From: Kitasatospora herbaricolor
Lineage (GTDB): Bacteria > Actinomycetota > Actinomycetes > Streptomycetales > Streptomycetaceae
Assembly: GCF_030813695.1 (NCBI RefSeq)
Contig: NZ_JAUSVA010000002.1
Location: forward strand, 3,596,001 to 3,660,000
Reading direction: 5' to 3'
DNA: 64,000 bases
In this document: positions 54,958-63,014 of the stretch, piece after piece
Layout of the letters: each line of letters opens with the position of its first letter
Numbering within the stretch: the stretch's first letter is position 1
Translations under genes and position numbers: made by a program
The notes under the pieces: generated by a model
The model's input: only the letters and a program-made list of their open reading frames with translations
Databases searched by the model: none
What the model was told of the DNA's origin: nothing

Positions 54958-56627
54958 AGCTCGTTCATGGGGACACGGACCCCGCGCTCGCGTCCGACCT
55001 CGTCGGCCCGGTCGTAGCCGGCGTCGACGTGCCGGATGACGCCCATGCCCGGGTCGTTGGTGAGCACCCGGCGGATCTTCTCGCCGGCCAGCGCGGTGCC
55101 GTCGGCGACGGTGACCTGGCCCGCGTGGATGGAGCGGCCGATGCCGACGCCGCCGCCGTGGTGGATGGAGACCCAGGACGCGCCCGAGGCCACGTTGACC
55201 ATGGCGTTGAGCAGCGGCCAGTCGGCGATCGCGTCCGAGCCGTCCAGCATGGCCTCGGTCTCGCGGTACGGGGAGGCGACCGAGCCGCAGTCCAGGTGGT
55301 CGCGGCCGATCACGATCGGCGCGGCGAGCTCGCCGGACGCCACCATGTCGTTGAACCGCTCGCCGGCCTTGTCCCGCTCGCCGTAGCCGAGCCAGCAGAT
55401 CCGCGCCGGCAGGCCCTGGAAGTGCACCTTCTCCTGGGCCATCTTGATCCAGCGGTGCAGCGACTCGTTCTCGGGGAAGAGGTCGAGCACGGCCTTGTCG
55501 GTCTTCGCGATGTCCTGCGGGTCGCCGGAGAGCGCCGCCCAGCGGAACGGGCCCTTGCCCTCGCAGAACAGCGGCCGGATGTACGCGGGGACGAACCCGG
55601 GGAAGGCGAAGGCCCGGTCGTAGCCGGCCAGCTGGGCCTCGCCGCGGATCGAGTTGCCGTAGTCGAAGACCTCGGCGCCGGCGTCCATGAAGCCGACCAT
55701 CGCCTCGACGTGGCGGGCCATCGACTCGCGCGAGCGGGTGGTGAACTCGGCGGGCTTGGCGGCCGCGTAGTCCGCCATGTCCTCGAAGGCGACCCCGGTC
55801 GGCAGGTAGCTCAGCGGGTCGTGGGCGCTGGTCTGGTCGGTGACGATGTCGATCGGCGCGTCCATCGCGAGCAGCTGCGGGAAGAGGTCCGCGGCGTTGC
55901 CGAGCAGGCCGATCGAGAGCGGCTGCCTCTTGTCGCGGGCGTCGGTGGCGAGCTCCAGCGCGTGGGCGACGCTGGTCGCCTCGACGTCCAGGTAGCGGTG
56001 CTCGATCCGGCGCGCGATCCGCGACGGGTCGCAGTCGATGCAGATCGCCACGCCGCCGTTCATGGTGACGGCCAGCGGCTGGGCGCCGCCCATGCCGCCG
56101 AGCCCGGCGGTGAGGGTGATGGTGCCGGCCAGCGTCCCGTCGAACTTCTTGTTGGCGACGGCGGCGAAGGTCTCGTAGGTGCCCTGGAGGATGCCCTGGG
56201 TGCCGATGTAGATCCAGGAGCCGGCCGTCATCTGCCCGTACATGGTGAGCCCGAGGCTCTCCAGCCGGCGGAACTCCTCCCAGTTGGCCCAGTCGCCGAC
56301 CAGGTTGGAGTTGGCGATCAGCACGCGGGGGGCCCACTCGTGGGTCTGCATCACCCCGACCGGGCGCCCGGACTGGACCAGCATGGTCTCGTCCTGCTTG
56401 AGCGTCTGCAGGGTGCGCACCATGGCGTCGTACGAGCGCCAGTCCCGCGCGGCCTTGCCGGTGCCGCCGTAGACGACCAGCTTGGACGGGTGCTCGGCCA
56501 CCTCGGGGTCGAGGTTGTTCATGAGCATCCGCAGGGCGCCCTCCTGCTGCCACCCCTGGGTGGTCAGGCCCGTCCCGCGTGCGGCACGCACCTCGCGCGG
56601 ACCACTGCCCGTCTGCTGCTGCACCAT
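54954..56627 (-). CDS. hutU: Urocanate hydratase
   Basis: AAGGAGG lies 8 nt before the ATG at 56627, which gives 557 residues. The NAD-binding and active-site region includes [15 protein letters not shown] and the conserved [17 protein letters not shown] and ICWLGYGER motifs. Urocanase adds water to urocanate to give imidazolone propionate. It is the first gene of the hutU-M20-hutF-hutI operon. An operator-like repeat overlaps its presumed promoter. Confidence 0.97.
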   Translation of the reverse strand: MVQQQTGSGPREVRAARGTGLTTQGWQQEGALRMLMNNLDPEVAEHPSKLVVYGGTGKAARDWRSYDAMVRTLQTLKQDETMLVQSGRPVGVMQTHEWAPRVLIANSNLVGDWANWEEFRRLESLGLTMYGQMTAGSWIYIGTQGILQGTYETFAAVANKKFDGTLAGTITLTAGLGGMGGAQPLAVTMNGGVAICIDCDPSRIARRIEHRYLDVEATSVAHALELATDARDKRQPLSIGLLGNAADLFPQLLAMDAPIDIVTDQTSAHDPLSYLPTGVAFEDMADYAAAKPAEFTTRSRESMARHVEAMVGFMDAGAEVFDYGNSIRGEAQLAGYDRAFAFPGFVPAYIRPLFCEGKGPFRWAALSGDPQDIAKTDKAVLDLFPENESLHRWIKMAQEKVHFQGLPARICWLGYGERDKAGERFNDMVASGELAAPIVIGRDHLDCGSVASPYRETEAMLDGSDAIADWPLLNAMVNVASGASWVSIHHGGGVGIGRSIHAGQVTVADGTALAGEKIRRVLTNDPGMGVIRHVDAGYDRADEVGRERGVRVPMNEL

Positions 56628-56648
56628 GCTGCCGGCCTCCTTGCGGAT

Positions 56649-56683
56649 GGATTCATTCAGGGTTGATAAGACTGAATATATCC
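56649..56683 (-). promoter_or_regulatory. hutU operator: imperfect 12-bp inverted repeat
   Basis: GGATTCATTCAG-N11-CTGAATATATCC (10 of 12 paired) lies 22 bp before the hutU start. The right arm contains a -10-like TATATT on the minus strand. The core TTCATTCA-N13-TGAATAT also occurs, with T for A at one place, before hutH at 61105-61132. Confidence 0.65.
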
Positions 56684-56799
56684 AAACATCCGGGTGGCGG
56701 CCAGACATCCACGGGGATCCGCGGTGAAGAGCCCTCTTCAGCCGGCGGCCCGGCGCGGGCCCGGCGGCGCGGACGCCCCGGGCCGGGCCCGGTCCGCGG

Positions 56800-57168
56800 T
56801 CAGCCGGGCGGGCCCGCGGAGGGCGGCGACGGGGGCGGCGGCGGGGGCGACGGCGGAGGCGCGGGCGGCGGCGTCGGCGGCGGGGCCCCGCCCCGCAGGG
56901 CGGCCACCCTCAGCCGGTACTCCTCGACGTCGATCTCGCCGGACGCCAGCCGGCCCGCGAGCACCTGCTCGGGCGTGGGCGGCGCCGGCGCGCCCTGCCA
57001 GTGCGGCGGCGCCGCGGCCGGGCCCGCGGTGCGGTGCGCGAGCGCCCGCCACAGCAGCACCAGGGCGCCGATCAGCACCAGCCCGAACAGCAGTGTGAAG
57101 ATCCCCGGCACGATCCACGTCCAGGCCGTGTCGTGCCCGTCATGCCAGTAGTGCCTCATCTTGCTCAC
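56800..57168 (-). CDS. Single-helix SHOCT domain protein
   Basis: The 122-residue protein starts [13 protein letters not shown] and has one hydrophobic helix at about 18-41. A SHOCT motif ([25 protein letters not shown]) follows at about 67-92. The end is a Pro-rich tail of some 30 residues with long runs of Pro and Ser. SHOCT is a short C-terminal element often found in oligomeric membrane proteins. Function unknown. Confidence 0.85.
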   Translation of the reverse strand: MSKMRHYWHDGHDTAWTWIVPGIFTLLFGLVLIGALVLLWRALAHRTAGPAAAPPHWQGAPAPPTPEQVLAGRLASGEIDVEEYRLRVAALRGGAPPPTPPPAPPPSPPPPPPSPPSAGPPG

Positions 57169-57331
57169 CTGTCACAGACCGTGGGTCAGGTGGATATCCG
57201 CACGGTCCAGTGTGCGCCCGCCGCACTGTGCTGCGCATAAGGGCGGCCGGCGCCGCGGCACCACGACGGCCGGGCGGCCGGGCGGCCGCCGGCGGCGGTG
57301 CGGCCCGGCGGCGCCCGGCCTCGGGGCGGTG

Positions 57332-57706
57332 CTACGCGGCCGTCTCGCCGTCCCAGTCGATGCCGATCTCCGCGAGCCAGCGGCGGTCGTCGGCGTGCGG
57401 GGCCGGGCGGGCCGGCTGCTCCTGGCGGGCCGCCGGCGCGGCCGCGGCGGCCGGGTCCGGGGTCCGGGGCGAGCGCGGGATCTCCTGGATCGGGCCCAGG
57501 CCGTAGCGTTCGGCGGCGGCGGCCGAGGCGGCGTCGGGTTCGATCACGCCGACATGGACGGCGCTCTCGTCACCGGGGTCGAGGACGATGAGTTCGGGCT
57601 CGGGCAGCCGGCGCAGGGAGACCCGTCGGCCGCAGGTGGGGCAGGTCCACTCGTCGGCGCCCGTACCGAGCCGGCCGACCAGCTTCATCTCGTGGATCAC
57701 ACGCAT
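57332..57706 (-). CDS. Small protein with CPTCGRR zinc-ribbon half
   Basis: The ATG at 57706 follows GGGGGAG at good spacing and gives 124 residues; a GTG 9 bp upstream sits too near that ribosome site. Cys22 and Cys25 (TCPTCGRRVSLRRLPEPELIVL) form half a zinc ribbon, perhaps completed by dimerisation. A Pro/Ala-rich linker leads to a short acidic end (WLAEIGIDWDGE). This type is seen in Streptomyces as an uncharacterised protein. Confidence 0.75.
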   Translation of the reverse strand: MRVIHEMKLVGRLGTGADEWTCPTCGRRVSLRRLPEPELIVLDPGDESAVHVGVIEPDAASAAAAERYGLGPIQEIPRSPRTPDPAAAAAPAARQEQPARPAPHADDRRWLAEIGIDWDGETAA

Positions 57707-57977
57707 GTCGTGCACTCCCCCAGCCATCGGCGAGGGAGACCCCCGCCGTTCTGGTGGCCCCGTCAACAGGGCCTGAGGAGGGGATGCCCGGGTTTGGGCG
57801 GACTCACTCCCGGCGGGGCCGGTCCGGGGCCGGTCTACACCGAACTGTGCCCGGCACGGCCGCCGCCGGCCCGTACGCCCGCCCCGGGCACGCCCGGTGA
57901 CGGTGACTCCGGGCCCCGCCACGCGCACCGGTCACCGCGGCCGCTCCCGCACGCGCACCCGTCACGGGGCCCGCCGC

Positions 57978-58847
57978 TCACTCCAGGAACAGCCCGCGGG
58001 CCGTCGCCGACTGCTCGATGCCCTCCAGCCGGGCCTCCGCGCCGGGCAGTTCGTCGCACATGGCCTGGAGCAGCACCCGGCCCAGCATCATCGGGGCGCA
58101 GGCGGTGTCGAAGACCAGCCCGGTGCCCACCGCCGCCGGCAGCAGCATGTCGGAGAGCTTGGCGACCGGCGCGAAGGCGCTGTCGGCCACCGTGAGGACG
58201 GTCAGCCCGCAGTCCCGCGCCGCGGTCAGAGCGTCCATCAGTTCGCGCGGGTAGCGCGGCAGGGCGAAGCAGAGCAGCGCGCTGGCCCCGGCGGCGGCGG
58301 CCTGCTCCAGCCGGTCGGCGAGCATCGAGCCGCCCTCGTCGATCAGCCGGATGTCCGGGTGCACCTTGGCCGCGAAGTAGGCGAAGCCGCGGGCCTGGGC
58401 CGAGGCTGCGCGCAGCCCGAGCACCGGCAGCGGCCGCGAGGCGGCCAGCACCCGGGCGGCCCGCAGGACCGGAGCGGGGTCGGCGAGGAGTTCGGCGAGG
58501 TGGCGCAGGTGGGCGATCTCCGCGAGGACCGCCTGCTGGTGCTCGTTGCGGACGGCGTCGTCCGGGCTCTCCGGCGCGGCCGGCTCCCCGGCGCCCAGCT
58601 CGCGCAGCTGCTTGCGCAGTGCCGGGTAGCCGTCGTAGCCGAGGGCGACCGCGAAGCGGGTCACCGAGGGCTGGCTGACCCCGGCCAGTTCGGCGACCTC
58701 GACGCTGGAGAGGAACGGCGCCTCGGGGGCGTGCCGGACGAGCGAATGGGCGATCCGGCGCTGGGTCGGGGTGAGCCGGTGGCCCTCGAAGAGCTGGAGC
58801 AGCCGGGCGGAGGGGCCGACGGGGCCGGCGTCGTCGGTGGCGGTCAT
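57978..58847 (-). CDS. MurR/RpiR family regulator with SIS domain
   Basis: GGAGGAAAA precedes the ATG at 58847, giving 289 residues. An RpiR helix-turn-helix (HTHs 30-85; SSVEVAELAGVSQPSVTRFAVALGYDGYPAL) is followed by a SIS domain at about 120-270 that in relatives binds a phosphosugar. It stands between hutU and hutH, and it is the only DNA-binding protein gene in the hut region, so it may control the shared hut operators. That link is inferred from position. Confidence 0.92.
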   Translation of the reverse strand: MTATDDAGPVGPSARLLQLFEGHRLTPTQRRIAHSLVRHAPEAPFLSSVEVAELAGVSQPSVTRFAVALGYDGYPALRKQLRELGAGEPAAPESPDDAVRNEHQQAVLAEIAHLRHLAELLADPAPVLRAARVLAASRPLPVLGLRAASAQARGFAYFAAKVHPDIRLIDEGGSMLADRLEQAAAAGASALLCFALPRYPRELMDALTAARDCGLTVLTVADSAFAPVAKLSDMLLPAAVGTGLVFDTACAPMMLGRVLLQAMCDELPGAEARLEGIEQSATARGLFLE

Positions 58848-59030
58848 CGGCTTTTCCTCCGGATGCGGGCTGTTCGGACGACTGTGCAGCAGTCTCGCCC
58901 CGTGGGCAAAGACGTCTCGACCGCCGGGACGGCCGCGGCCTCGGGGTGACCCTGATTTCTCCCTGAGCCGCCCCCGAAACCGGGCCCGTCCGGTGGACCC
59001 TGACGATCCGCCGACCTCAGAGTGGCCGGT

Positions 59031-59480
59031 ATGGACACTCGCCAGGACGAACTCAAGAAGGACCTCGACGCCGCCGTGCAGGCCCGCAAGGAGCTCGGGA
59101 AGGAGTTCGAGTCCGAACTCGTCGACTCCTTCCTCGCCCGGATCGACGCCCGGCTGGACGCGCGGGTCGAGCAGCGGGTCGCCGAGCGGCTCGGCGGGTA
59201 CGGGCCGGCCGGGGCGTACCCGCCGGCCGACGCGTACGCGCGGGGCGGGCCGCACGGGCACCCGGGCCGGCGCCGGGGCCGGTTCGGCGGCGCCGGCCGG
59301 ATGCCGATGCTGTCCCTGGTGATGGGCGTACCGCTGTCCGGCATCGCCGCCGGCACCTCCGGATTCATGGGCCTGCTGGTGTGCTGGGCCGGCATCGTCG
59401 GGGTGAACTTCGCCGCCGCGCAGGCCGAGAAGCGCGAGGAGCGGGGCTCCGAGGCCGGCGCCCGGAGCGAGTGGGCCTGA
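59031..59480 (+). CDS. Coiled-coil membrane protein, unknown
   Basis: The ATG at 59031 gives 149 residues. The first 55 are charged and helical (ELKKDLDAAVQARKELGKEFESELVDSFLARIDARLD), probably a coiled coil. A Gly/Pro/Tyr/Arg-rich linker follows, then two hydrophobic segments (about 92-108 and 110-127) and a charged end. This layout occurs in integral membrane proteins of Streptomyces of unknown role. Confidence 0.8.
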   Translation: MDTRQDELKKDLDAAVQARKELGKEFESELVDSFLARIDARLDARVEQRVAERLGGYGPAGAYPPADAYARGGPHGHPGRRRGRFGGAGRMPMLSLVMGVPLSGIAAGTSGFMGLLVCWAGIVGVNFAAAQAEKREERGSEAGARSEWA

Positions 59481-59522
59481 CGGCGGCCGTTGCCGCTGCC
59501 GGCCCACCCGCTGCGGGGCGGA

Positions 59523-61106
59523 TCAGGCCAGCGGCCCGGTGACGCGCTCGACGGCCCGCACCAGCTCGCCGGAGGCGACCAGCTCGGCGGCGGCCTCCAG
59601 GTCCGGCGAGAGGAAGCGGTCCCGGCCGGCCCCGCCCACGCCCGCCTCGCGGGCGGCGGCGAGCGCGGCGGCGGTGGCCGGAGCCAGCGGCCCGCTGCCG
59701 TCGGCCTGCCGGCGGATCTCCAGCGCGCGGGCGGCGGCGGTCAGTTCGACCGCGACGATCCGGCCCAGGTTCTCGACGGCCTGGCGCAGCTTGCGGGCGG
59801 CCGACCAGCCCATCGACACGTGGTCCTCCTGCATCGCGGAGGACGGGATCGAGTCGACCGAGGCCGGGACGGCCAGTCGCTTGTTCTCGCTGACCAGCGC
59901 CGCCTGGGTGTACTGCGCGATCATCAGGCCGGAGTCCACGCCCGGGTCGTCGGCCAGGAAGGCCGGCAGGCCGTGCGAGCGGGCCTTGTCGAGCAGCCGG
60001 TCGGTACGGCGCTCGGAGATCGAGCCGAGGTCGGCGGCGGCGATGGCGAGGAAGTCCAGCACGTACGCGACCGGGGCGCCGTGGAAGTTGCCGTTGGACT
60101 CCACCCGGCCGTCGGCCAGCACCACCGGGTTGTCGACCGAGGCCGCCAGCTCGCGGGAGGCCACCAGCTGGGCGTGCGCGAGGGTGTCGCGGCCGGCGCC
60201 GGCCACCTGCGGGGCGCAGCGGATCGAGTAGGCGTCCTGGACGCGCGGGGCGTCGTCCTGGTGGTGGCCGGTGAGGCCGGAGCCCTTGAGCACGGCGAGC
60301 ATGTTGGCGGCGCTGAGCGCCTGGCCCGGGTGCGGGCGGATCGGGCCGTGCAGCTCGGGGGCCAGCACCTTGTCACTGCCGAGCAGGGCCTCCAGCGACA
60401 TCGCGGCGGTGATGTCGGCGGTGGTGAACAGGCGGGACAGGTCGGCGATGGCCATCACCAGCATGCCGAGCATGCCGTCGGTGCCGTTGATGAGGGCCAG
60501 GCCCTCCTTCTCCAGCAGCTCGACCGGGGTGATGCCGGCCTCGGCGAGCAGCTCGCCGGCCGGACGCTCGGTGCCGTCCGGGCCGCACGCGACGCCCTCG
60601 CCCATCAGGACGAGCGCGCAGTGCGAGAGCGGCGCGAGGTCGCCCGAGCAGCCGAGCGAGCCGAACTCCCGGACGACCGGGGTGATGCCGGCGTTGAGCA
60701 GGTCGGCGATGGTCTGCGCGACCAGCGGGCGCACGCCCGTACGGCCGGAGGCGAGGGTCTTCATCCGGAGGAACATCAGCGCACGGACCACCTCGCGCTC
60801 CACGGCCGGGCCCATGCCGGCGGCGTGCGAGCGGACCAGCGAGCGCTGCAGCTGGGCGCGCAGCTCGGGGCTGATGTGGCGGACGGCGAGCGCGCCGAAA
60901 CCGGTGGAGACTCCGTAGACGGGGCGCGGCTCGGCGGCGAGGGCCTCGATGGTGGCGCGGGCGGCCGCCATCTCGGCGAGCGCGTCCGGGCCGATCTCGA
61001 CCCGGGCGTTGCCCCGGGCGACGGCGAGGACGTCCTCGGCGCTGACGTCGGCCTTGCCGACCTGGACGAGCGGCGCGTCGGGGGCCACAGCACTGTGCAT
61101 ATCCAT
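59523..61106 (-). CDS. hutH: Histidine ammonia-lyase
   Basis: The ATG at 61106 (MDMHSAV) is chosen by likeness to the Streptomyces HutH N-terminus, giving 527 residues; ATGs at 61115 and 61100 are alternatives. The MIO cofactor forms from residues 153-155, here Cys-Ser-Gly in GSLGCSGDLAPLSH, as in other Streptomyces enzymes rather than Ala-Ser-Gly. It deaminates histidine to urocanate, the first step. It is alone in its transcript and separated from hutU by about 3 kb. The operator-like site overlaps its start. Confidence 0.96.
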   Translation of the reverse strand: MDMHSAVAPDAPLVQVGKADVSAEDVLAVARGNARVEIGPDALAEMAAARATIEALAAEPRPVYGVSTGFGALAVRHISPELRAQLQRSLVRSHAAGMGPAVEREVVRALMFLRMKTLASGRTGVRPLVAQTIADLLNAGITPVVREFGSLGCSGDLAPLSHCALVLMGEGVACGPDGTERPAGELLAEAGITPVELLEKEGLALINGTDGMLGMLVMAIADLSRLFTTADITAAMSLEALLGSDKVLAPELHGPIRPHPGQALSAANMLAVLKGSGLTGHHQDDAPRVQDAYSIRCAPQVAGAGRDTLAHAQLVASRELAASVDNPVVLADGRVESNGNFHGAPVAYVLDFLAIAAADLGSISERRTDRLLDKARSHGLPAFLADDPGVDSGLMIAQYTQAALVSENKRLAVPASVDSIPSSAMQEDHVSMGWSAARKLRQAVENLGRIVAVELTAAARALEIRRQADGSGPLAPATAAALAAAREAGVGGAGRDRFLSPDLEAAAELVASGELVRAVERVTGPLA

Positions 61107-61132
61107 ATACACCATCACATCAGGTGAATGAA
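61105..61132 (-). promoter_or_regulatory. hutH operator-like site overlapping the start codon
   Basis: On the minus strand TTCATTCA-N13-TGTATAT (61132-61105) matches the hutU site in both halves and in spacing. The downstream half overlaps the preferred ATG by 2 bp. A protein bound here could block translation start or transcription of a leaderless hutH mRNA. Confidence 0.6.
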
Positions 61133-61249
61133 GATATGACAACCGGTGGCGCGACCCTGGTCGGGTGATCCGCGCCGCCACCCCGGATTACCCGTCCGCT
61201 CCCGAGTGGCGCAGGCTGGTGGGGCAGAGCGAGCGAAGGCGGAGAGCTG

Positions 61250-62125
61250 ATGGGGCGAGCAACGGCACGGCGCCGGGTGGTCCGGCTGCGAGGGGACACG
61301 ACGGGCGCGCGACCGGACGCGCTGGCGGCGGAGGAACCGCTGGAGATTCGTGTCGGCGGCGAACCGCTGACCGTCACCATGCGCACCCCCGGGGACGACT
61401 TCGACCTGGTCGCCGGGTTCCTGGTCGGCGAGGGGCTGGTGCACACCGCCGACACCCTGGCGGCCCTGCGGTACTGCGCGGGCACCGACGAGGACGGCGC
61501 CAACACCTACAACGTGGTGGACGCGACCCTGCGCGGCGGCGCCGCCCTGCCGCTCTCGGCCTACCGCAACCTGCTGACCACCAGTGCCTGCGGCCTGTGC
61601 GGGCGCGACACCGTCGAAGCGGTCCGCACCCACGTCCGCCGGCCGGTCGCCGCCGACCCGCTGCGGGTCGCGCCGCGACTGCTCTACGGGCTGCCGGACC
61701 TGCTCCGCGCGGCCCAGCGGACCTTCGACTCGACCGGCGGCCTGCACGCCGCCGGTCTCTTCGACTCCACCGGCCGGCTGCTCTGCGCCCGCGAGGACGT
61801 CGGCCGGCACAACGCCGTGGACAAGGTGATCGGCTGGGCGCTGCGCGAGGGCCGGCTGCCGTTGACCGGGCACCTGCTGCTGGTCAGCGGCCGGGCCTCG
61901 TTCGAGCTGACCCAGAAGGCGGCGCTGGCCGGCATCCCGCTGCTGGCCGCCGTCTCCGCGCCGTCCTCGCTGGCGGCGGACCTGGCGGAGGAGCTCGGCC
62001 TGACACTGGTGGGCTTCCTGCGCGGCGAGAGCGCCAACGTGTACACCCGCCCCGACCGGGTGACGGCCGGGCCGGCCCCCGCGCCCGCCGGGCCGCCCGT
62101 CCACCAGCACGCGCACGGGGGCTGA
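61250..62125 (+). CDS. fdhD: Formate dehydrogenase accessory sulfurtransferase
   Basis: GGAGAG lies before the ATG at 61250, giving 291 residues. The conserved TSACGLCGRD gives the Cys pair at 114 and 117; the first is the family's sulfur-carrying Cys. The end has the GRHNAVDKVIG and SGRASFELTQKAALAGIP motifs. FdhD passes sulfur from a desulfurase to the molybdenum cofactor of formate dehydrogenases. No formate dehydrogenase gene is in the window, but formate made in histidine breakdown is a possible link. Confidence 0.95.
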   Translation: MGRATARRRVVRLRGDTTGARPDALAAEEPLEIRVGGEPLTVTMRTPGDDFDLVAGFLVGEGLVHTADTLAALRYCAGTDEDGANTYNVVDATLRGGAALPLSAYRNLLTTSACGLCGRDTVEAVRTHVRRPVAADPLRVAPRLLYGLPDLLRAAQRTFDSTGGLHAAGLFDSTGRLLCAREDVGRHNAVDKVIGWALREGRLPLTGHLLLVSGRASFELTQKAALAGIPLLAAVSAPSSLAADLAEELGLTLVGFLRGESANVYTRPDRVTAGPAPAPAGPPVHQHAHGG

Positions 62126-62150
62126 GGCCCGCGGGGCGTCCGGCCGGCGG

Positions 62151-62231
62151 CCCGGAACGCGGGTGGCCGGAACGCGGTGGCCCGGAACGCGGTGGCCGGA
62201 ACGCGGTGCCCGGAACGCGGTGCCCGGAACG
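62151..62231 (+). repeat. Minisatellite of 14-16-bp CCGGAACGCGGTGG units
   Basis: Five full and one partial copy of (C)CCGGAACGCGGTG(G) run head to tail just after the fdhD stop, with 1-2-bp length drift between copies. It is intergenic and not coding. No known repeat family or attachment site was recognised. Confidence 0.9.
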
Positions 62232-62338
62232 ACACCTCCGTGAACGACGCCGTCCCGCCCACCGGGCGGTGGACGGGACGGCGGACCGGGCGGCCGGGGG
62301 CGAGGGACGGGCTCACGTCCCGGCCGGGCCGGCGGACG

Positions 62339-62701
62339 TCAGTCGCGGCTGCGGCGACGGAGCATCAGCACCACCGCGATGATCACGGCGATCACCACCA
62401 GCAGCACCACGATGCCGATGACCACGCCGATCAGCTTGCCGAAGAACCCCGACTTCTTCTTCTTGGACTTGGACTTGGACTTCGCCAGCTCGGTGTGCTT
62501 CTTCGCGACGGTCACGGTGCTGCCGCTCGCCGGGGCCGCCGCCGGCGCACCCTGAACGGCCTGCGCCGCCTGCGCGGGAGCTCCCTGGGCCGACACGGCC
62601 ACGGCCGTTCGAGGCGCGGCCTGCGCCGGGGCCGCGGCGATCGCCGCGCCGCCGAAGGCCAGCGTTATGGACAGGACCGCACTCGCCAGACGTGCTCTCA
62701 T
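62339..62701 (-). CDS. Secreted membrane-anchored Lys/Ser-rich protein
   Basis: The 120-residue protein has a signal peptide (about 1-28, cut near PAQAA) and an Ala/Gln/Pro-rich stretch. A Lys/Ser tract follows (ELAKSKSKSKKKKSG, about 71-85), then a C-terminal membrane helix (about 90-113) ending RRRSRD. It looks like a small surface protein held by its C-terminal helix, similar to sortase substrates but without an LPXTG motif. Function unknown. The next 313 bp up to the GGDEF gene stop (62702-63014) hold no gene I can support. Confidence 0.8.
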   Translation of the reverse strand: MRARLASAVLSITLAFGGAAIAAAPAQAAPRTAVAVSAQGAPAQAAQAVQGAPAAAPASGSTVTVAKKHTELAKSKSKSKKKKSGFFGKLIGVVIGIVVLLVVIAVIIAVVLMLRRRSRD

Positions 62702-63014
62702 CGACTCATCTCCCCGATCCGGCCGGGCCCACTTGGCCGCCGATCGCGCTCACTGTGCCACGCGCCACGACGGTACGACAGGCCTGCGGCCACGACTGTT
62801 CCCGGACCGCTACCTGCCCGGAACAGAGCGGTCACCGACACGCCCCGGCTACCCGGCCCGCCCCCGTTCATGCGTGGGACGGCCCGGTCCGGGGCCGGCA
62901 CGGGGGCCGTCCGGCCGGACGGTACACGGACCGTCCGGCGGGGCCGGAGGGGGACGGACTTCGGCGGGCGAGCAGCAGGCCGGGCGCACCGGGGCCGCAG
63001 GGGGCCGGGCCGGC

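Noticed and set aside
53749..56553. A single 934-codon frame across the M20 and hutU genes
   Set aside because: Only its C-terminal part is the M20 protein. The rest is an Arg/Pro-rich out-of-frame reading of hutU, so it is not a fusion protein.
62151..62231. Possible CRISPR array
   Set aside because: Units of 14-16 bp are contiguous with no spacers, and no cas genes are present.
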